Shown piece by piece: positions 1 through 13,218 of a DNA stretch of 64,000 nucleotides. The notes beneath the pieces are model-generated. The model worked only from the letters and a program-made list of their open reading frames with translations. It did not search any database and was not told where the DNA came from. Source of the DNA: Lineus longissimus. Lineage: Eukaryota; Nemertea; Pilidiophora; Heteronemertea; Lineidae. Within the stretch, counting starts at the first letter, position 1, and each line of letters opens with the position of its first letter. Where the stretch lies: assembly GCF_910592395.1 (NCBI RefSeq), contig NC_088314.1, forward strand, positions 8,184,001 to 8,248,000, read 5' to 3'. Made by a program: the position numbers and the translations under genes.

Positions 1-122
1 ACTTAATCAATTGTCATCAATTGTAAACAGAGACAACTGCTGCTACACAACATCATTTTCTTTGTGTCCAATTCATTGTTGTCTGAAATAGGAATATCAA
101 ACATGTACTTGCTACTTTTCAG

Positions 123-596
123 GTATCTGCTAGCTCTTCCTCTCATTCTGTTGCTGATACTCCAAGTGACGATGATTCCGGCATAGCTGGAGCTTTAGCG
201 CGTGCCTTGGCGAGTAGGGGCAAGCATATACAAGCTTCTGGTGAGAGTCAAAACATTCCCTCATTGGTATCAAGTCTTGCCAAGAAGCCCTGATATTTTT
301 CTGGCAAACCTTATGCTTCAGGTTACCTAAGGCCACACAGGGCTCAAACACACTTAGTGTACATCCTTAGCTGTGGGAATTTCAGTATCTGGGTATAAGA
401 AAGATTAAAGATTAAGGAGAAGGTTTTATTATTATGCCTGAACTTGCAAGAGAAATTCAGGTGTGATGAATAGGCTTTTGGCAAAGTATTAAAGGTAATG
501 ACGAGTAATGGTTCGTTTTTTGTTGTGGTTTCAGATGAGGAAGACTCTGATGACGATGAGGATGATGAGTTTGAGGACGAAGATTGGGAGGATTAG
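123..596 (+). CDS. WASL: C-terminal exons of WASP/N-WASP (Arp2/3 activator), partial
   Basis: This is the 3' end of a gene that starts left of the window. Two exons are visible: 123-240, after a TTTTCAG acceptor, and 535-596, joined by a phase-1 intron with a GTGAGA donor. They encode about 59 residues ending in TAG at 594-596. The segment SGIAGALARALASRG matches the amphipathic connector (C) region of WASP-family proteins, and the last 20 residues are almost all Asp/Glu with a single Trp near the end (EDEDWED), the acidic (A) tail that contacts Arp2/3. In this family the WH2-C-A module brings actin monomers to the Arp2/3 complex to nucleate branched filaments. The WH1, GBD and WH2 parts must lie upstream. 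The acidic tail with a near-terminal Trp fits WASP/N-WASP; the overall match is closer to N-WASP than to WAVE. Invertebrates often have one WASP gene, so the symbol is approximate. Confidence 0.85.
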
Positions 597-1745
597 TGTC
601 GCAGATCAGTTTCTCCAGACATAAACAAGTTATATTCTTAATAAGGTTTAGTTCAATGGCGGAGTGGCGAATTGAATATGTTACAAGGCGCAGTGAGTCA
701 TGTGCCTTTTCAAGGCTCATACAGATGTAGAGGAGGTTTTGTAGGCCAGTAAACAACAGATGAGATGCAGTGATAACAATCATGTTTCATGAAATCTCAG
801 AAAATAGAATATTACTGGTTATTTACCCCAGAAAAAGCAACATAAAAAAATGTTTAAAGGCCTACCGGTACTCTGTTCGTTCAAATGTTGCCCCTTTGAA
901 ATTGTATTTGAAAAATTTCCAATTGTGTTGGTACGTACCGAATATGAAATTCAACAATGCTGTTGTGTAAATTGATCGACAAATTCTATATAAATGCCGA
1001 GTTTCAGCGAATTTGCCTGCCTAATAACTGTACAACTGCTCTTTTTTCCGGAGCCACGAGTAATGTCTTTGTCTTTAAGTCCAAAAGTCCATACATTGAA
1101 ATTTATTAGCTTGGTGGTGGTGGTAAGTGTACGTCATGAAGTCGAACTTTTCGGGAAAAGTTAAATCAGAAATCATTACTTTAATGTTGATGTTGAAGTG
1201 AAATGTGATATTCTAAGGCAAACACTCTGTCCGTGATGCTCAGCCTGCAATTTCTTTAAACTGTTCATTCAAGGTTCTTCTGATTAAAATCATGATATAC
1301 TTATATACGCCGTTGTTGTTTATGTTAATTGATTACCTCTTATATCTAGCGTACCGGTACAACAATACTCTATCAGGAGGGTTAGTCAGTGCCCCCCCCC
1401 CCCCCCCACCCTCTGTAGGGCTAGAACTGACAATTGGACGGGTCGGGGAACAAAATAACATTTTCAAAAGGGTACAAAAAGAGATGTACATCTTAAAGTA
1501 TGATCTTGGTCTGAACCTGAACTCCCCTGTCGCAGGCCTTTGGTTCATTACTAAAATGAACTGATGTTAGTTACGATACAGGCCTGTTCTGGAGTAGATC
1601 AACATGCCCATCCATCCCGGCAGATTGGAGCCTGTTTCAATGGTTTAGTTCTGGAACATCCTGTGCTTCTGAGCCTTTCACTCGGCACTTGCCTAGCTCC
1701 AGTAATGAGTGCGAGGGGAGGAGCATCCAGGTGACCCTGGTATAG
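597..1745. other. Intergenic stretch, no gene seen
   Basis: This holds the 3' untranslated region of the WASP gene and then sequence in which I see no coding exon. It includes a run of 16 cytosines at 1392-1407. Short open frames here have no recognisable domain and no matching splice sites. Confidence 0.5.
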
Positions 1746-1754
1746 GAGAATGGA

Positions 1755-2035
1755 TAGTGGAGACATGGATGGCATATTTAACTCTAGGCACAGGTGGGCA
1801 GGTATTGGACGATGGTAAGTGGCAACATGGATGGTATGTTTAACTCCAGGCATGAAGCTAACATTGTTAGCGTCGTGCTCTGGACCACTTGCGGGCAGTT
1901 ATTGGAGAATGGTAAGTGGCCAGATGGATGACATGTTTAACTCTGGATCTCTGGTTGGCAGGTACTTGAGGATGGTTATAGTGGCGACATTGATGGTATA
2001 TTAACTCTGAACCACTGGTGAGCAGTGGGCAGAGT
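1755..2035. repeat. Degenerate tandem repeat, about 63-bp unit
   Basis: The motif ATGGATGGYATRTTTAACTC recurs at about 1763, 1823, 1922 and 1987. Each copy is followed by a diverged GGGCAGGTATTGGA-ATGGTAAGTGGC segment. Spacing is 61-99 bp, so the array is old and has suffered indels. No coding role is apparent. Confidence 0.6.
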
Positions 2036-3039
2036 ACGAAAAAACTTCGATTCCCAACGGGGATGTGTAGCACTCGCAGACTCTGGAGTGTGGAGCATCC
2101 GAGACGTCGGGAATATCCAGTATCGGAGACTGGGCATGTATGGTCGGCGGATCTGGTTCCCATTTTCATAGCAACCTCTTTCCTTTTAAAAATTGGTGCG
2201 CATTCCCTGCATCATAATATTTTCCTGTTACTTCAATAGAAATACAAGTGTGTTTTTTGGGTTTGTTTTATAAGTATTATCTTTCTTTTTATGCATTTTA
2301 TATTCTTATATGCTTTAATTCTTATGTTTTTGCAAGACTTCATTGATAAAGTAATTAAACTTTAATAGTACAATGAAGTATTGTATTACAATACATATGC
2401 TGTACGAGAAAATGTGATCACATGCTTCCCGAAATTGGTGGCTTGCATTGGAACTAACTTTTTCCCCCTTGTCCGTCATTAAAGGCATTCAAGTGTGTCA
2501 ACCATGACTATCTCCTTTGTCCCTCCACCATAAGACCAAGTTTCCCCTTATGACATCACTATTTCGCACACTCAGCGCCCCATTTCTGGAAAGGTGAATA
2601 CTAAAAACCTGAATCTCAGGATGGAAGGGTCGGGGTGCAAGTGACCATCAATCACCGCGACCCTTGAGGGGTTTTTTTCCTGGAAAACAACATCCTCTTC
2701 AGAAATCCTGACAACACATATCACGAGGGCAAGCTGTGGGATACTTGACTGTTTTTTAACATTCTTGTTCATTTACTCTGGCCTTGCCACTGGTCCCAGT
2801 GGAATATCCAGAGGGGCACAAATTTCCCAAAGGGGGCGTGGAGCACCTGAGACTTTGGGATACGTCCTGGTTGTTTGGACAGATTGTGACAAGAAATGAC
2901 TGTGCTTCGCGCGGGGACTTTTTTCAATATTAAAGCGTGTTTGTCCATTAATTACGGTTATGATTCTTAGCATATCTGTTTTTCCAGATGCTAAAACCAA
3001 ATTGTTTCTTGGAAGTATTTTATCATTTTAATGATAACT

Positions 3040-3570
3040 GGCCGCTGGAGGACGGTCCAAGGACAGTAGACTGCAGAGAGGCACATTCTAGCGACGGTTT
3101 CTCCTGGCGACTGGGGGACAGTCCGAAGACAGTAAATCATGGCGTATAAGACGCGGTTAATTCTGTCAGAGTCTTTCAAATAAAAAGGAACATTAAGGCG
3201 ACGGTTTTTCCGCATGCTGCTGGAGGACAGAGGACAGAGGACAATGAGGATGGTAAAGTTTGAGATGAGGTCCATAAAGGCAACAGTTTCTCATGCGGCT
3301 GGAAGAGGGTCCGGGGACGGTTGACTGTAGGGAATAAGGCACATTCTGGCGTCAGTGTCTCGAGGGGACTGAATGACAGTCCCAGGGCCGTAGACGTCGG
3401 ATATGGCCCGTGGCGAGAGTTTTTCGAGGTGACTAAAGGACTGTCCTTGGAATGTGATTGCAGACGGAAATGTACATTCTGGGACAGTTTCTCGAGGCGA
3501 CTGAAAGACGGTCTCATCTCAGGGCGGTGGACGATAAGGCACGTGGCGACCGTTTGTCGAGGCGACCGCA
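3040..3570. repeat. Decayed minisatellite field, left block
   Basis: Imperfect copies of a unit of about 60-75 bp are built on GGCGACAGTTTCTCGAGGCGACTG, then GGACRGTCCNAGGACAGTAGAC, then AAGGCACATTCTGG. At least seven copies are recognisable. The open frames through this block arise from the repeat and do not look like a gene. The same family resumes at about 4140. Confidence 0.65.
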
Positions 3571-4081
3571 GGGTCTACTGCCTTAGGCTGAGCTATCATC
3601 TCACCATGCTTGTGAAGACAGGTAAAACGTACTTGGCAGTCTCTTCTATACCGTAGGTACAAGGGCCTAAGGAAAAAGATCTTGGATTCGCAATTGTAAA
3701 ATCAGAATTGTAACAGCTACTGTCTTCAGCTTGGTTGTGACTGTGCCTAGGACGAGTGAAGCCGGTTGGTAACTTCTATTCAGATTTTGGACATTGTAGC
3801 AGCTACTGTCATCAGATTGGTTGTGACATTGTCTCTATGGGGAGACATACAAGACATATCCCTTCCCAAACCAAATAATTGTGTGATGTAAATTTAAACA
3901 GTTTTTGTAAATCGCTCGCTGATAAATGATCGAGATATGAATTGCACGATCGTGTTGATAATAGCAGAAATCAAAACGTGGAAAAGATTATCCTTCATTA
4001 CAAGATTGATTGCTATCAGGAAGAATGGGGAACAAACAACCTTCTCTCCCCATCCCCTCCAGTGTAAAACAGGCCAACAAA

Positions 4082-4120
4082 AGGGCTTGCCCGGGAGTTG
4101 AACCCGGGACCTCTCCCATT
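4082..4120 (-). other. tRNA-like 3' fragment (possible SINE or tRNA relic)
   Basis: Read on the minus strand, this stretch contains AGGTCCCGGGTTCAACTCC followed by CGGGCAAGCCC. That resembles a variable loop, T-arm with B box (GGTTCAACTCC) and 3' acceptor strand of a tRNA. No anticodon or D arm lies upstream on that strand, where there is instead a homopolymer run (15 G on the plus strand, 4126-4140). It is at best a truncated tRNA pseudogene or a SINE fragment. Confidence 0.35.
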
Positions 4121-4140
4121 GGTCTGGGGGGGGGGGGGGG

Positions 4141-4700
4141 AGATTGAAGTACATTCTGGCGACAGTTTCTCTTGGCGACTGTACGACGGTGACTGTAGAC
4201 GACAATGTGGTACACATTCTGGCGAGAGTTTCGCCAGGCAACTGGAGAACGGTGAAAGAGGATAAAGTAAATTCTGGCGAGAATTTCTCCAGGCGGCTAG
4301 CTCGAGGACGGCAAACTGTTTAATATGGATTATTATGGGGACAGTTTTCCCAACGACTGGAGAACAGTGAAGGAGGTTGACTTTTGAGATGAGGGACATT
4401 AAGGCGACACTTTTACCAGGCTATTGTAGGAGGGTCAGACGACAGTAGACGGTTGAGAATACGGCACATTCTGGCGACAGTTGCTCGAGGTGACTGAAGG
4501 ACGGTTTCAGGGCAGTGGACGCCGGATAAGACAGGTGGCGACAGGTTCTCGAGGTGACTGGAGGACAGTCCAAGGAAGGTGATTGCAGACGAAAATGGTC
4601 ATCCTGGGACAGTTCCTCCAGGCAACAAGAGGGCAGTCTCAGAACGGCAGACGGTAGTGAGTCGACAAGGTCCATTTCTCCAGCGACTGGAGGGCGTCCC
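4141..4700. repeat. Decayed minisatellite field, right block
   Basis: This continues the family seen at 3040-3570. Copies of CATTCTGGCGACAGTTTCTC and GGCGACTGGAGGACRGTC recur about every 60-70 bp. The two blocks are separated by about 570 bp of unrelated sequence that includes the tRNA-like fragment and a poly-G tract. Confidence 0.6.
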
Positions 4701-4759
4701 GCAGATGATCGACTATCATCTAAGGTACATATTGGCCGGCTGGCCATCCGTTTTTCGAC

Positions 4760-7700
4760 CCTGCATAAACACAGTGTAAACGTTTTAGTGTTTCCATAAA
4801 TTAGACAATAGCATTGCTATAGAGACAATAATTGTAAATCGATTGTATTGACAAGCAGGTTTTATTACAGGACTTCTCTTTTGGTTACACCTCTGACAGC
4901 AGTGACAGCTGTACTTACAAAGAAGAACTAAAACGTCGGACAGATTGTGATAATTGTAAAATGAGGTTCCAATAGGGGGAAACGTTTGGAACGCTACAAT
5001 GCAATGTCAACACGAGGAGGGGAAACGCTCAAGAACATCCCACCGGCCTAAGACAGACGACGGTATTGTCTCAATATCAGAGATTTCAGAAAAGTTGGGC
5101 CTACCAAAGCGGCACTTGTTGACAGGAAGCCATCGATTTTTGGCACTAATGAACTCCTGAGTATCCATTTCATCAGTGAATTCTACCAGTGCCAAGAATG
5201 GAACAGCTAGGATCTCAATCAGAAACTACTAGGAATTAGCGAGATTTGTCTGGTAAATGACAGTTTTATTTCACAGTACTGGCCAGGACATTTAAAAAAA
5301 TGTTTTTTGATACAGTACTTGTTAGAAGTAACCCATCTTATGTTATTTCACCGTATTGATCACAACCAACATTTCGTCAGTGGTTTCATTGATGCAGTAC
5401 TAGTCAGAAGTGACTCCTCTCGTTTTATTTCACGTACTGGTCAGAAGTCGGTTACCATTTATTTCTAAAACTGTGCTGATCAAAAGTACCATACTTTGTA
5501 GTAACACCCACAAGAACGTCGTTACTAAATGCGATCCACAATTGTACATTGTTATTTCTGAACTGCACCGCGCTGTCAAGTTCCGGGTCTAACGATAATC
5601 ACTATTCCTATACTTTATTATGAAGGTAACTTCTTTCCCAACTTTTTTAACCACATTTCAAGGAAGGCTCTTTCCAACTACATGTATAATCGACATCAGG
5701 GTAAAGGTTCTATCCCTACTATAAACAACATTTTAATGTGAAGGTTCTATTTCAACTATCAGCCATATCTAAGGAATAACGTTCTTCCCAACTATAAACC
5801 AAAAACGGGTTCTATCCCGCCTTTAAGCCAAACAAGGAATGGTGCATCGGCTGACGGACGTTGTAGTTGCTCGATCCTGAGCTTCAGTGCGACACTCGGT
5901 GCTGGGGGCGGAGCATACGAATGACCGATTCGAGGATGTACTTTCTCCTGCGTCATGGCAGTATTGATCAATATAGTTTCAAGCAAAGATGGTGAAGAGA
6001 GTCTTGGTGGTCTTCGAGAAGTTATCAACATCACCATGTATGGCACTAGAGGACTCGCGGGATTCGTATAAAACCGTGAATTCTACCAGTGCCATTAATG
6101 GTAACATTGGGAAGAATCCTGCTGCTTGACGACGTTTCGGGAAGGCCTATTGTTTTCCTATGTTGGCCTATAGTTTTCCTATGTTCCCTATTTGAAAAAC
6201 CCACTCCTGTAATATCACCAACAGGGAAGAGATGGCCTATCCTCTTCCCATTGTCCTCTACAGTCTATCAACTGTATTTTGGGGAACGGAACGACCTACC
6301 CCAAATGCTTCACAACCACCCTGAGCTTTCATTTTGGACTGGCCTTTGGCGAAACCAACAGAAAAAATTGCGGCATATAATGAACCGGGAAACCAAAACT
6401 GAACAGTAGCATCAACCACCATGCCTAAAAATAATTACAACGGGAACAGTCCCCAACACGGTGTTGTACGCGTATTTGACAGTGTCACAGTCCCCGCAGT
6501 TTGGTTATTTCTCCCGTCCCAACGAAAACTAAGTATACGCCTATGTAAGCCATCTGGTGGGAAAACGTCGTGCAGACATCCTTGTGCCGAGTTATCCAGT
6601 CTTGGTCGTGGCCCTCCCTCCTCGTCGCGGATCATACCAGACACTGACCACTCGTTGAGCCACCACTCAGCTTGATGTATGAATGCCACGTCCAGTAAAT
6701 GTCCACAACATGTCTCTGACGGCTATATGTAATCTGGAAAAATACGTAACCATAGAACAATTAGCCTGACGATAAACAGATCAGAGTTTCAATAGATTAT
6801 GGTAACATGATTGCACACCTTTCGCAACCAGCATGGTTGACAAGCTCTGCACAAAGGACCGATTATTATGGAGTTTTGGCGCCGACATGGACGGCACAAT
6901 CAAGGCAACAATTCAAATTTTGGGCTTTTTTCGTGTTGTAAACCTTATAGAAGGAGCTAGGGAAAAGTGTCAACATTTTTATGGTCTGCATGGTCTATGC
7001 GCACAAGGAACGAACCTCCTTGATGTGTCCAAAGGAGGACAAAACCGATTCCAATAACTTCGTCCTCCGTCTGAGGTCAATCGCCCCGGGTACACGCCGA
7101 GTCACTTTTTGCAGAGCCGAAAGAAGGCGTGTCAAAACAAGCGTCGATACGCATTAAGTAATTGGACAAAACAAAGGATGACTTCCAAGATTGGCACGAC
7201 ACTGCTTTTGTTCCAAACTTGGCGGCCGTGACGGGCGTCATAATGGGCAACGCCCTGTTTCAGACTTTTTGTGGGCGACAAACTGCGGCCCAAATTTGCA
7301 GTTTCAACCTATATCTATACGTTGGATAAAATGTGCCTTGAAATCTCATCGAACATTGGTTTGACTTTGTTGATGCAAAAACTATTATCACGCAGGGAGA
7401 GACACGCAATACGCAAAAGAGGAATGCAAATTATTTGCCAAATACATGAATAAAAGCTTCGTGCTTCGCTCTAAAAGATTCGGCGACGAATGGGACAGAA
7501 GCGAGAACCAGGCAAGGTGGAGAAAACGTGGAGCAGAAAAATGATGACACAAAACAAGAAGAGCACTTTACTTACCAGTCGAAGATGTCCTCACACAGAA
7601 AGAAAGTCCTAATAGAAAATTCCTTGGCGCCAACGCCCATCATGGTTGCCGCGCCGAATGAACACGTGCTCCACGAACTATCCTCATCTGTGGACGGAGC

Positions 7701-10374
7701 TAATCTGTCAGGCCAGCGCTTGTGTCCAACGCTTTTTTAATGACCCTCGTCCGTCTTGCATCACTGATTGGTCAGTGGGTGTCCAAATCTTTCCCGCGGT
7801 GTCCTCGGATAAGGCAAAGCCAAATTAAAGTATTCGTTTCCGGCACGTTAGGGAGTGTAGATATTTTGTAGTTTCACGTTTTCGTCTCATCTGATGTCAC
7901 GTGTGCCTTGTTTCTTATCGGTTCTCTCCAAACAACTTTGTCCTTGTGTCATTGTATTGACGGATATCATTAGAACCATTGTCTTAGTTACAAAGTATAA
8001 TTAACGTTATGTTATCAGGGTACTGTATCATGTTGCATAATTTTGCTGTGATGGACATGACATCATTGCTCCTGATCATGAGTGGTCACTGTAATGCTGG
8101 ACGTTGTCCTGACAACAGAATGTCTTGTTTTTCAATCAAAGCCAGTACTCGATTCGATCATCATGTATACCATGTAACTTGGTAAAGATGATTTGATGGC
8201 AACACAGGTGTATGTAATAATCAAGCACACGTCATGAATTCCTAGCCATGACGCCATCTCCACCTCCTCTGGAGACGCAGTAGCTGACCAATGGCACTGG
8301 ATATGCGGCGCCACGTTAGAGATTTGAATGTTTATTCTATCATGTGATGCGAATTAAACATTTAAGTTTGTTTCGCCTTGCCAGTCAGCGTAAAAGCTAT
8401 AGATTAGTATTACGTAAGCTTACTTAAAGGCCAAAGACTATCCGCCTATTGACGGAGATGGGCCCATTCATGTGTGGACCACGGTCCATAGCCCAAAGCA
8501 CCGGACTAGGGCCCTCAAACAATACAGGTCCAATGAGGTACCCAGTCGAGTGTGGGGTTGCCATTCGGAAGGGTCGTAATTGCTACCCCTTGTAACAAAA
8601 AGTTAGCCGAAATGAACCTAAGCGCATTTAACATGACAAAAGTCTGAGCTCCGGGAAAGCGTCCCTGATTTTTTCAGTCGTGTTACGTAACCGGCAATAG
8701 TCTTGGACCCAATTTGTAGAAAATGGGCACAGACGCGTCCGAGTTTTGGGAAGTGGGACGTTTTTAGCGCAGAAAACATTTTTCAAGGGTCAAATTTAAA
8801 AATAATTTTACAAACAATATCATGGTGTTTCTGATAATCGGGGGGACGCGCGTTTATGTTATTTTGGGAGAAAAGACGCTTCTCTGCTCACTTTTTGAAT
8901 TAACGGTCCGCGTGGTAGCTAAAAATTCAAAACTCTCGCGCAGATGATTGGATGACTATTTGAAAAGTTGCATCTGACGTTTTTGAATTTTGAACTGCAT
9001 GTATTTTTATTCGGGAATGCGACTTGCGACGAACACCAATAACAGGCCATATGTAAAAAACGTCGATAAGCCGTATCCTTGTGTGATACGAAATAAAGTC
9101 CCACAGGAATCAATGTCTGCACTATTGTTAAATCATCATGAGGGACATGACAAGAGAGACCTTGGACTTTTAGATTACAGGATGACAAAAAGATGTTTTC
9201 CTTCTGCCCAGGTGATCATGCAGTCTAACAGCCATCCTCAAATACCAGAGTCAGTCGCATGCTCCTCCCCTCGCACACGCAGGATGTCTTATACAGCATG
9301 CGAGTGCCATGATTGTGACGAGGCAAGCTCTTATAGTCTTCGGGACTTCAATGTATCTAACATGGTCGAATGAGAGTTTGGAGCTGTCACCTACCTCCAT
9401 CGTCACGGATGTCGTGGTAGTAGAATATTCTTTCTCCACGCTCCATCAGACTAACCAACAATCATGATGTCCGAGCATGATGGCCATGCTTCATTATATA
9501 CAGGCCATGGTACACGCAACCTTTCGATATAACTTGATGTAATCATATCATTTTGTTTGATTGTCCCATCACAATGTCACCATGAATGTGGACCAAACAC
9601 AAACGATGGAATGTTCCCGCCACAAACGATTGAGACAGATTATGCCATTTTGTCCGGGTCAAAACCAAGACAAAGCAGGAATTCAAAAATGGGCGCGAAA
9701 AGCTAATATGGCTCGTGTAACAGCAATCGCTGTCCTTTACGAAAATGGTCCCAATCTATTGTTTGAAGGCGAATTGATGTGTATGATTCCGTTAAATATA
9801 TATTTAGACGAAGAATATCTCAGAGTAACCTAAACGTTACTCAGAGAGAAGTTTAAGCGTATTGAATCCGCGGTCTTTGATCTTCGAAACCTGTTCGAGG
9901 AGATGTTGTATCGGCAGCAGAATGTGCGAGATTGTGACAGGGAGGCGTCCCAATCAATATGAGGAATGGTAATTTTAAAATTGTAAACCATAAATACCTT
10001 CAAGGTTTTGAAAAGGGCCTTTTTATGCGTAATGATGACTTTCCAGGGTCATTTAATCAAAGTATATGATTTTCGTGAGACTCAATTAACCCCTCAAATG
10101 CAACATCTGCTAGGTGAAAGTGCTACATCAACAAATCAGCTTTTGAGTGTTCCTTCGATTTTTTCAGTTCGTTCAATCGCCCTCTGCCTCATTAACATTT
10201 CACGATTCTCATAAAACAACACAGCCCAACTCTAACTCCACACATTTCGTAATAAGCATGAATAAGTAACACCCGTTGTTTGCGGCATGACCAGCGTTTT
10301 ACGTAGGTCACCATTCGATTGTGACACAGGATGGTGACACAAATTTCGGGGAAAGTTTTGGCAGCTAGTTAATC
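4760..10374. other. 5.6 kb gene desert with decayed repeats
   Basis: I find no coding exon I can defend. Two sub-blocks are weakly repetitive. About 5240-5480 repeats ATTTCACGTACTGGTCAGAAGT-like words. About 5600-5830 repeats AAGGTTCTATCCCAACTAT-like words. A 20-bp direct repeat (GTGAATTCTACCAGTGCCA) occurs near 5175 and 6076. The open frames at 6833-7057, 8990-9373 and 9561-9833 lack recognisable domains. Confidence 0.45.
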
Positions 10375-12424
10375 ATGGATCTATTGAAATCTCAGTTCGC
10401 GGCTATCGTCATTGTAATTTTGAATTCTTGGGACGCTGGTAAGTTGATGAATAGTAGCACTATGGAGGTAAAATGGCACCAATGGTGTCATCACTGTTAC
10501 GTTCTTTTTCAGTGTCGTCTGCTTCCTTGTGTGACGTAACTTGTTTTCTTCTTCTTTGGCAACATCCGTTTATTTGAGAACTTGAACAGTAAATTTCTTG
10601 CTCTGTGTCATGGTTACGTAAGGTTACGGCATTCCAAGACATCCTGGTCTGAATACTCCGGACGCAGCGGTTCGGCCTCGCCCCTCCATTCGTCCCTTAC
10701 AAGAAGACTATGTTTAGGATGACAGCCTCGGGAGTGCAGGACTAGGTTGTCCAAAGCAGCAAATATAGAGTTTGTGCATCATTTTAGAGACATTGAGCCT
10801 TCATTAGGCTAAACTGAATCGCCTTCTGATCTGACGTCTTCGATTTAACAGAAATATCGATGCAGTACATGCAAGCACAGGCTGTATATAGAAAGAACAA
10901 CAGTCTGTGATGCACTAAGTATATGACGAAATGCAAAATCCAAAATGGCCGCCTGGCCGCCATTCTAAAATATCTTTTGCTGCTTTAGTTTTAGCTGATC
11001 ATGATGGCGAAAACTGTTCCCCTTACATTGACTGGCAAGGAAACCCCATCGAACAATTCTGGTGTCCGATGTACTGCTGCGGTTTTCGCGACGACAAGTG
11101 GTGCTGTTCCACCCACTGGAACAGGTATTTTGGTGATGATTATGACGAGGCCACGGAAGAACCACCCGCGAAGAACCCCGCAGACGATTCAAATAATGAC
11201 ACTTTTGGTGGTGGGAGCAACTGGCAGTAAGTTTGCTGAGATTTCCAAAAGTATTCGGTGACTTCCTGACATATAAGCCAATCAGAAGCACTAGATTCTG
11301 CCTCATCGGCGCTGTTAACCAATCAGACGGGAATTCCTGTAGAATTTGCATATGAAGGGAATGAGCAAAAGCAGTTGCCACTTTACTCAAGAAGGAATAT
11401 GTGACTTCCTATAACGAACATTTTGCTTGGATCCCAAGGTGTTCGTCAAGCCAGGGACGACTGTATACTTATACGGTTCGGCGGAACAACGCCTGCCTTT
11501 CATTTGCTGATGACAAAGACAGAAGGCCTAGCTTTCCGTTGCCAGAACTCCAAAGTTCCTTTTAGTCATTCTGTCAAAAAGTTTGTTTCCTAATCTTATT
11601 ATTATTCCAGTACCATGAACTCGCTCTACCTAGCTGTCGGAATATTCGCTGGTGTTTTCATGGTCCTTACCATTGCCTACTCCACGTGCCTTTGCTTGAA
11701 GAAGGAGAAAAGCCGGACTCGGGCTTTGCGAGAGAGGCAGGCGCAAGGTAAGTTTGGGCAGGGTATAGACTCCTATGCAGGCCCTTTCGTCATCCTTATC
11801 GTCCTTCCGGGAGACAGGACGAGGCCGGGCCGCTGCATCCGGAGTGTACGTTAGGGTCGTCAGTTCCATCGATCACCACCTTCTTGAGAAAAAAACATCC
11901 TCGTGTTGCATGCCTTTTCAATATTCGCCGCCTCTCGAAATATTTCTGGGGAAACATGTTCACATAACATTCGTAAGCTGTGCACTGTGTTTGGGATGTA
12001 ATGGCAAAGTAAGTAGTAGTACTGACTTTTCCGTTCACTCCAATGCCTGTGCCTGATTTTTCATGACATCCTTTCTATCTGATTTTCAGGGATCGTTCCC
12101 CGCACTGTGGTGGACTACAACAGGGGAGGCAACCAGGTGACAATCCGGGCCCCGATGTCCCAAGAAGGCTACCCCGGAGTTTACTCCGTCCCCTATGGCG
12201 ATAGCGTTGTCCTGGCCCCGCCCTATCTAGGACCACCACCGGCATATCAGGAGATGACAGTCCAGATTTCGGCGCAGCCCATGGTAGTCGGTGGGGCTAC
12301 AATGATTACAACCGGGGGCGCCGCTACTGCATGTATGCCCCGAATACCAGCTCCCGTTATGCCACCTACCGTTATGCCACCTACCGTTATGCCGGCTCCC
12401 GTTATGCCAGCAGTTGTCGATTAA
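10375..12424 (+). CDS. Shisa-like six-cysteine transmembrane adaptor, paralog A
   Basis: Four exons encode 255 residues: 10375-10438 (signal peptide, phase 1), 10995-11226 (ectodomain, phase 2), 11611-11747 (membrane helix, phase 1) and 12090-12424. Exon 2 carries the pattern C-x15-C-x3-CC-x7-CC (CPMYCCG then KWCC), the six-cysteine core of Shisa-like (STMC6) proteins. An acidic stalk follows. Exon 3 encodes one hydrophobic helix ending in a Lys/Arg-rich stop-transfer segment. Exon 4 encodes a proline-rich tail with LAPPYLGPPPAYQEM, including a PPAY motif of the type bound by WW domains, and ends with four near-repeats of PxVMP. Shisa-family proteins usually act as adaptors in receptor trafficking or ubiquitin-ligase recruitment; the partner here is unknown. 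An AATAAA lies at 12523-12528. The exact subfamily cannot be assigned. Confidence 0.86.
10640..10735 (+). repeat. Dispersed short element, copy 1
   Basis: Contains ATACTCCGGACGCAGCGG, then TTCGGCCTCGCCC, then a stretch ending TTTAGGATGAC. The same ordered words occur at four other places in the window. This copy lies in intron 1 of Shisa-like gene A. Confidence 0.55.
11758..11860 (-). repeat. Dispersed short element, copy 2
   Basis: On the minus strand this reads TACACTCCGGATGCAGCGG, then CCCGGCCTCGTCCTGTCTCC, then AAGGACGATAAGGATGACG, and ends CCTGCATAGGAGT. It is the best preserved match to copy 5 at 40138-40235. It lies in intron 3 of Shisa-like gene A, just after the membrane exon. Confidence 0.6.
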
Positions 12425-12522
12425 AAAGATGCTGGTTCTTAATGAAGAAATGAGAACGAAAGCGTCGTACATAGCAGCGCTTTTATTCGTACTTCTGTCT
12501 CATTCAAAAAAAGAACTGCTCG

Positions 12523-12528
12523 AATAAA
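12523..12528 (+). terminator. Poly(A) signal of Shisa-like gene A
   Basis: AATAAA about 100 bp after the stop codon at 12422-12424. Confidence 0.55.
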
Positions 12529-13218
12529 GAAAGATAATATTGAATCATTTTCGATTGAAATATACCATTCGCAATTTTAACGATGGAGCCATCAACCTTG
12601 TTCAAAGTATCTTCACCGGACCAAATAATTGAATTCGACATTGTGTGATCATGTACTCTAGTTTCACTAAATTAAGACTACTTCTGAATATTCAAGTCAA
12701 GCAAATGAATAGTGGCGTTCGATGCCATTCAAAATGTTAAATTTGGATAATGTGTATCGGTTTGGCGTGACACCAATTTGTCATCTTGAGAAAATCAGTG
12801 GTCAATGTTCGCTTCTCTGGCCCTTAGCAAACATCAGCCTTCTGTCGATGGAAAAGTTTTAGAGCGGTGAACTAGCTTATACATACGGGAATGTTTTTTG
12901 CACGTTTAAATTATTTCATTTTCGAGTGTGCAATATATGAATTTACTATATTTTTGTAAAGCAAAATAATAAATTATTATATATCATGATATGAATTCAG
13001 TTGTGATTTCTCACCTGTATAGTGAGTTGAAAAGTACCAGTTGAGACGAAGATGGTTCTTTTCTTGACATAAGAGTACGCCATGAATATTACAGGCCCGA
13101 GATTACAGGCCATTTTCATACGAAAAGAAACTGGCCATAGGAGCATATATGCCTATCCTCGAAAAACCAGTCAGTTACTAAGCTCGGTCGTTAGTGCCGA
13201 GTGTTGGCCTGAAGTTCA

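Noticed and set aside
4082-4120. Functional tRNA gene
   Set aside because: Only the T-arm half is present; no anticodon arm or D arm.
4016-4399. Overlapping minus-strand frames with Pro and Arg runs
   Set aside because: Generated by the minisatellite and the poly-G tract; no consistent coding signal.
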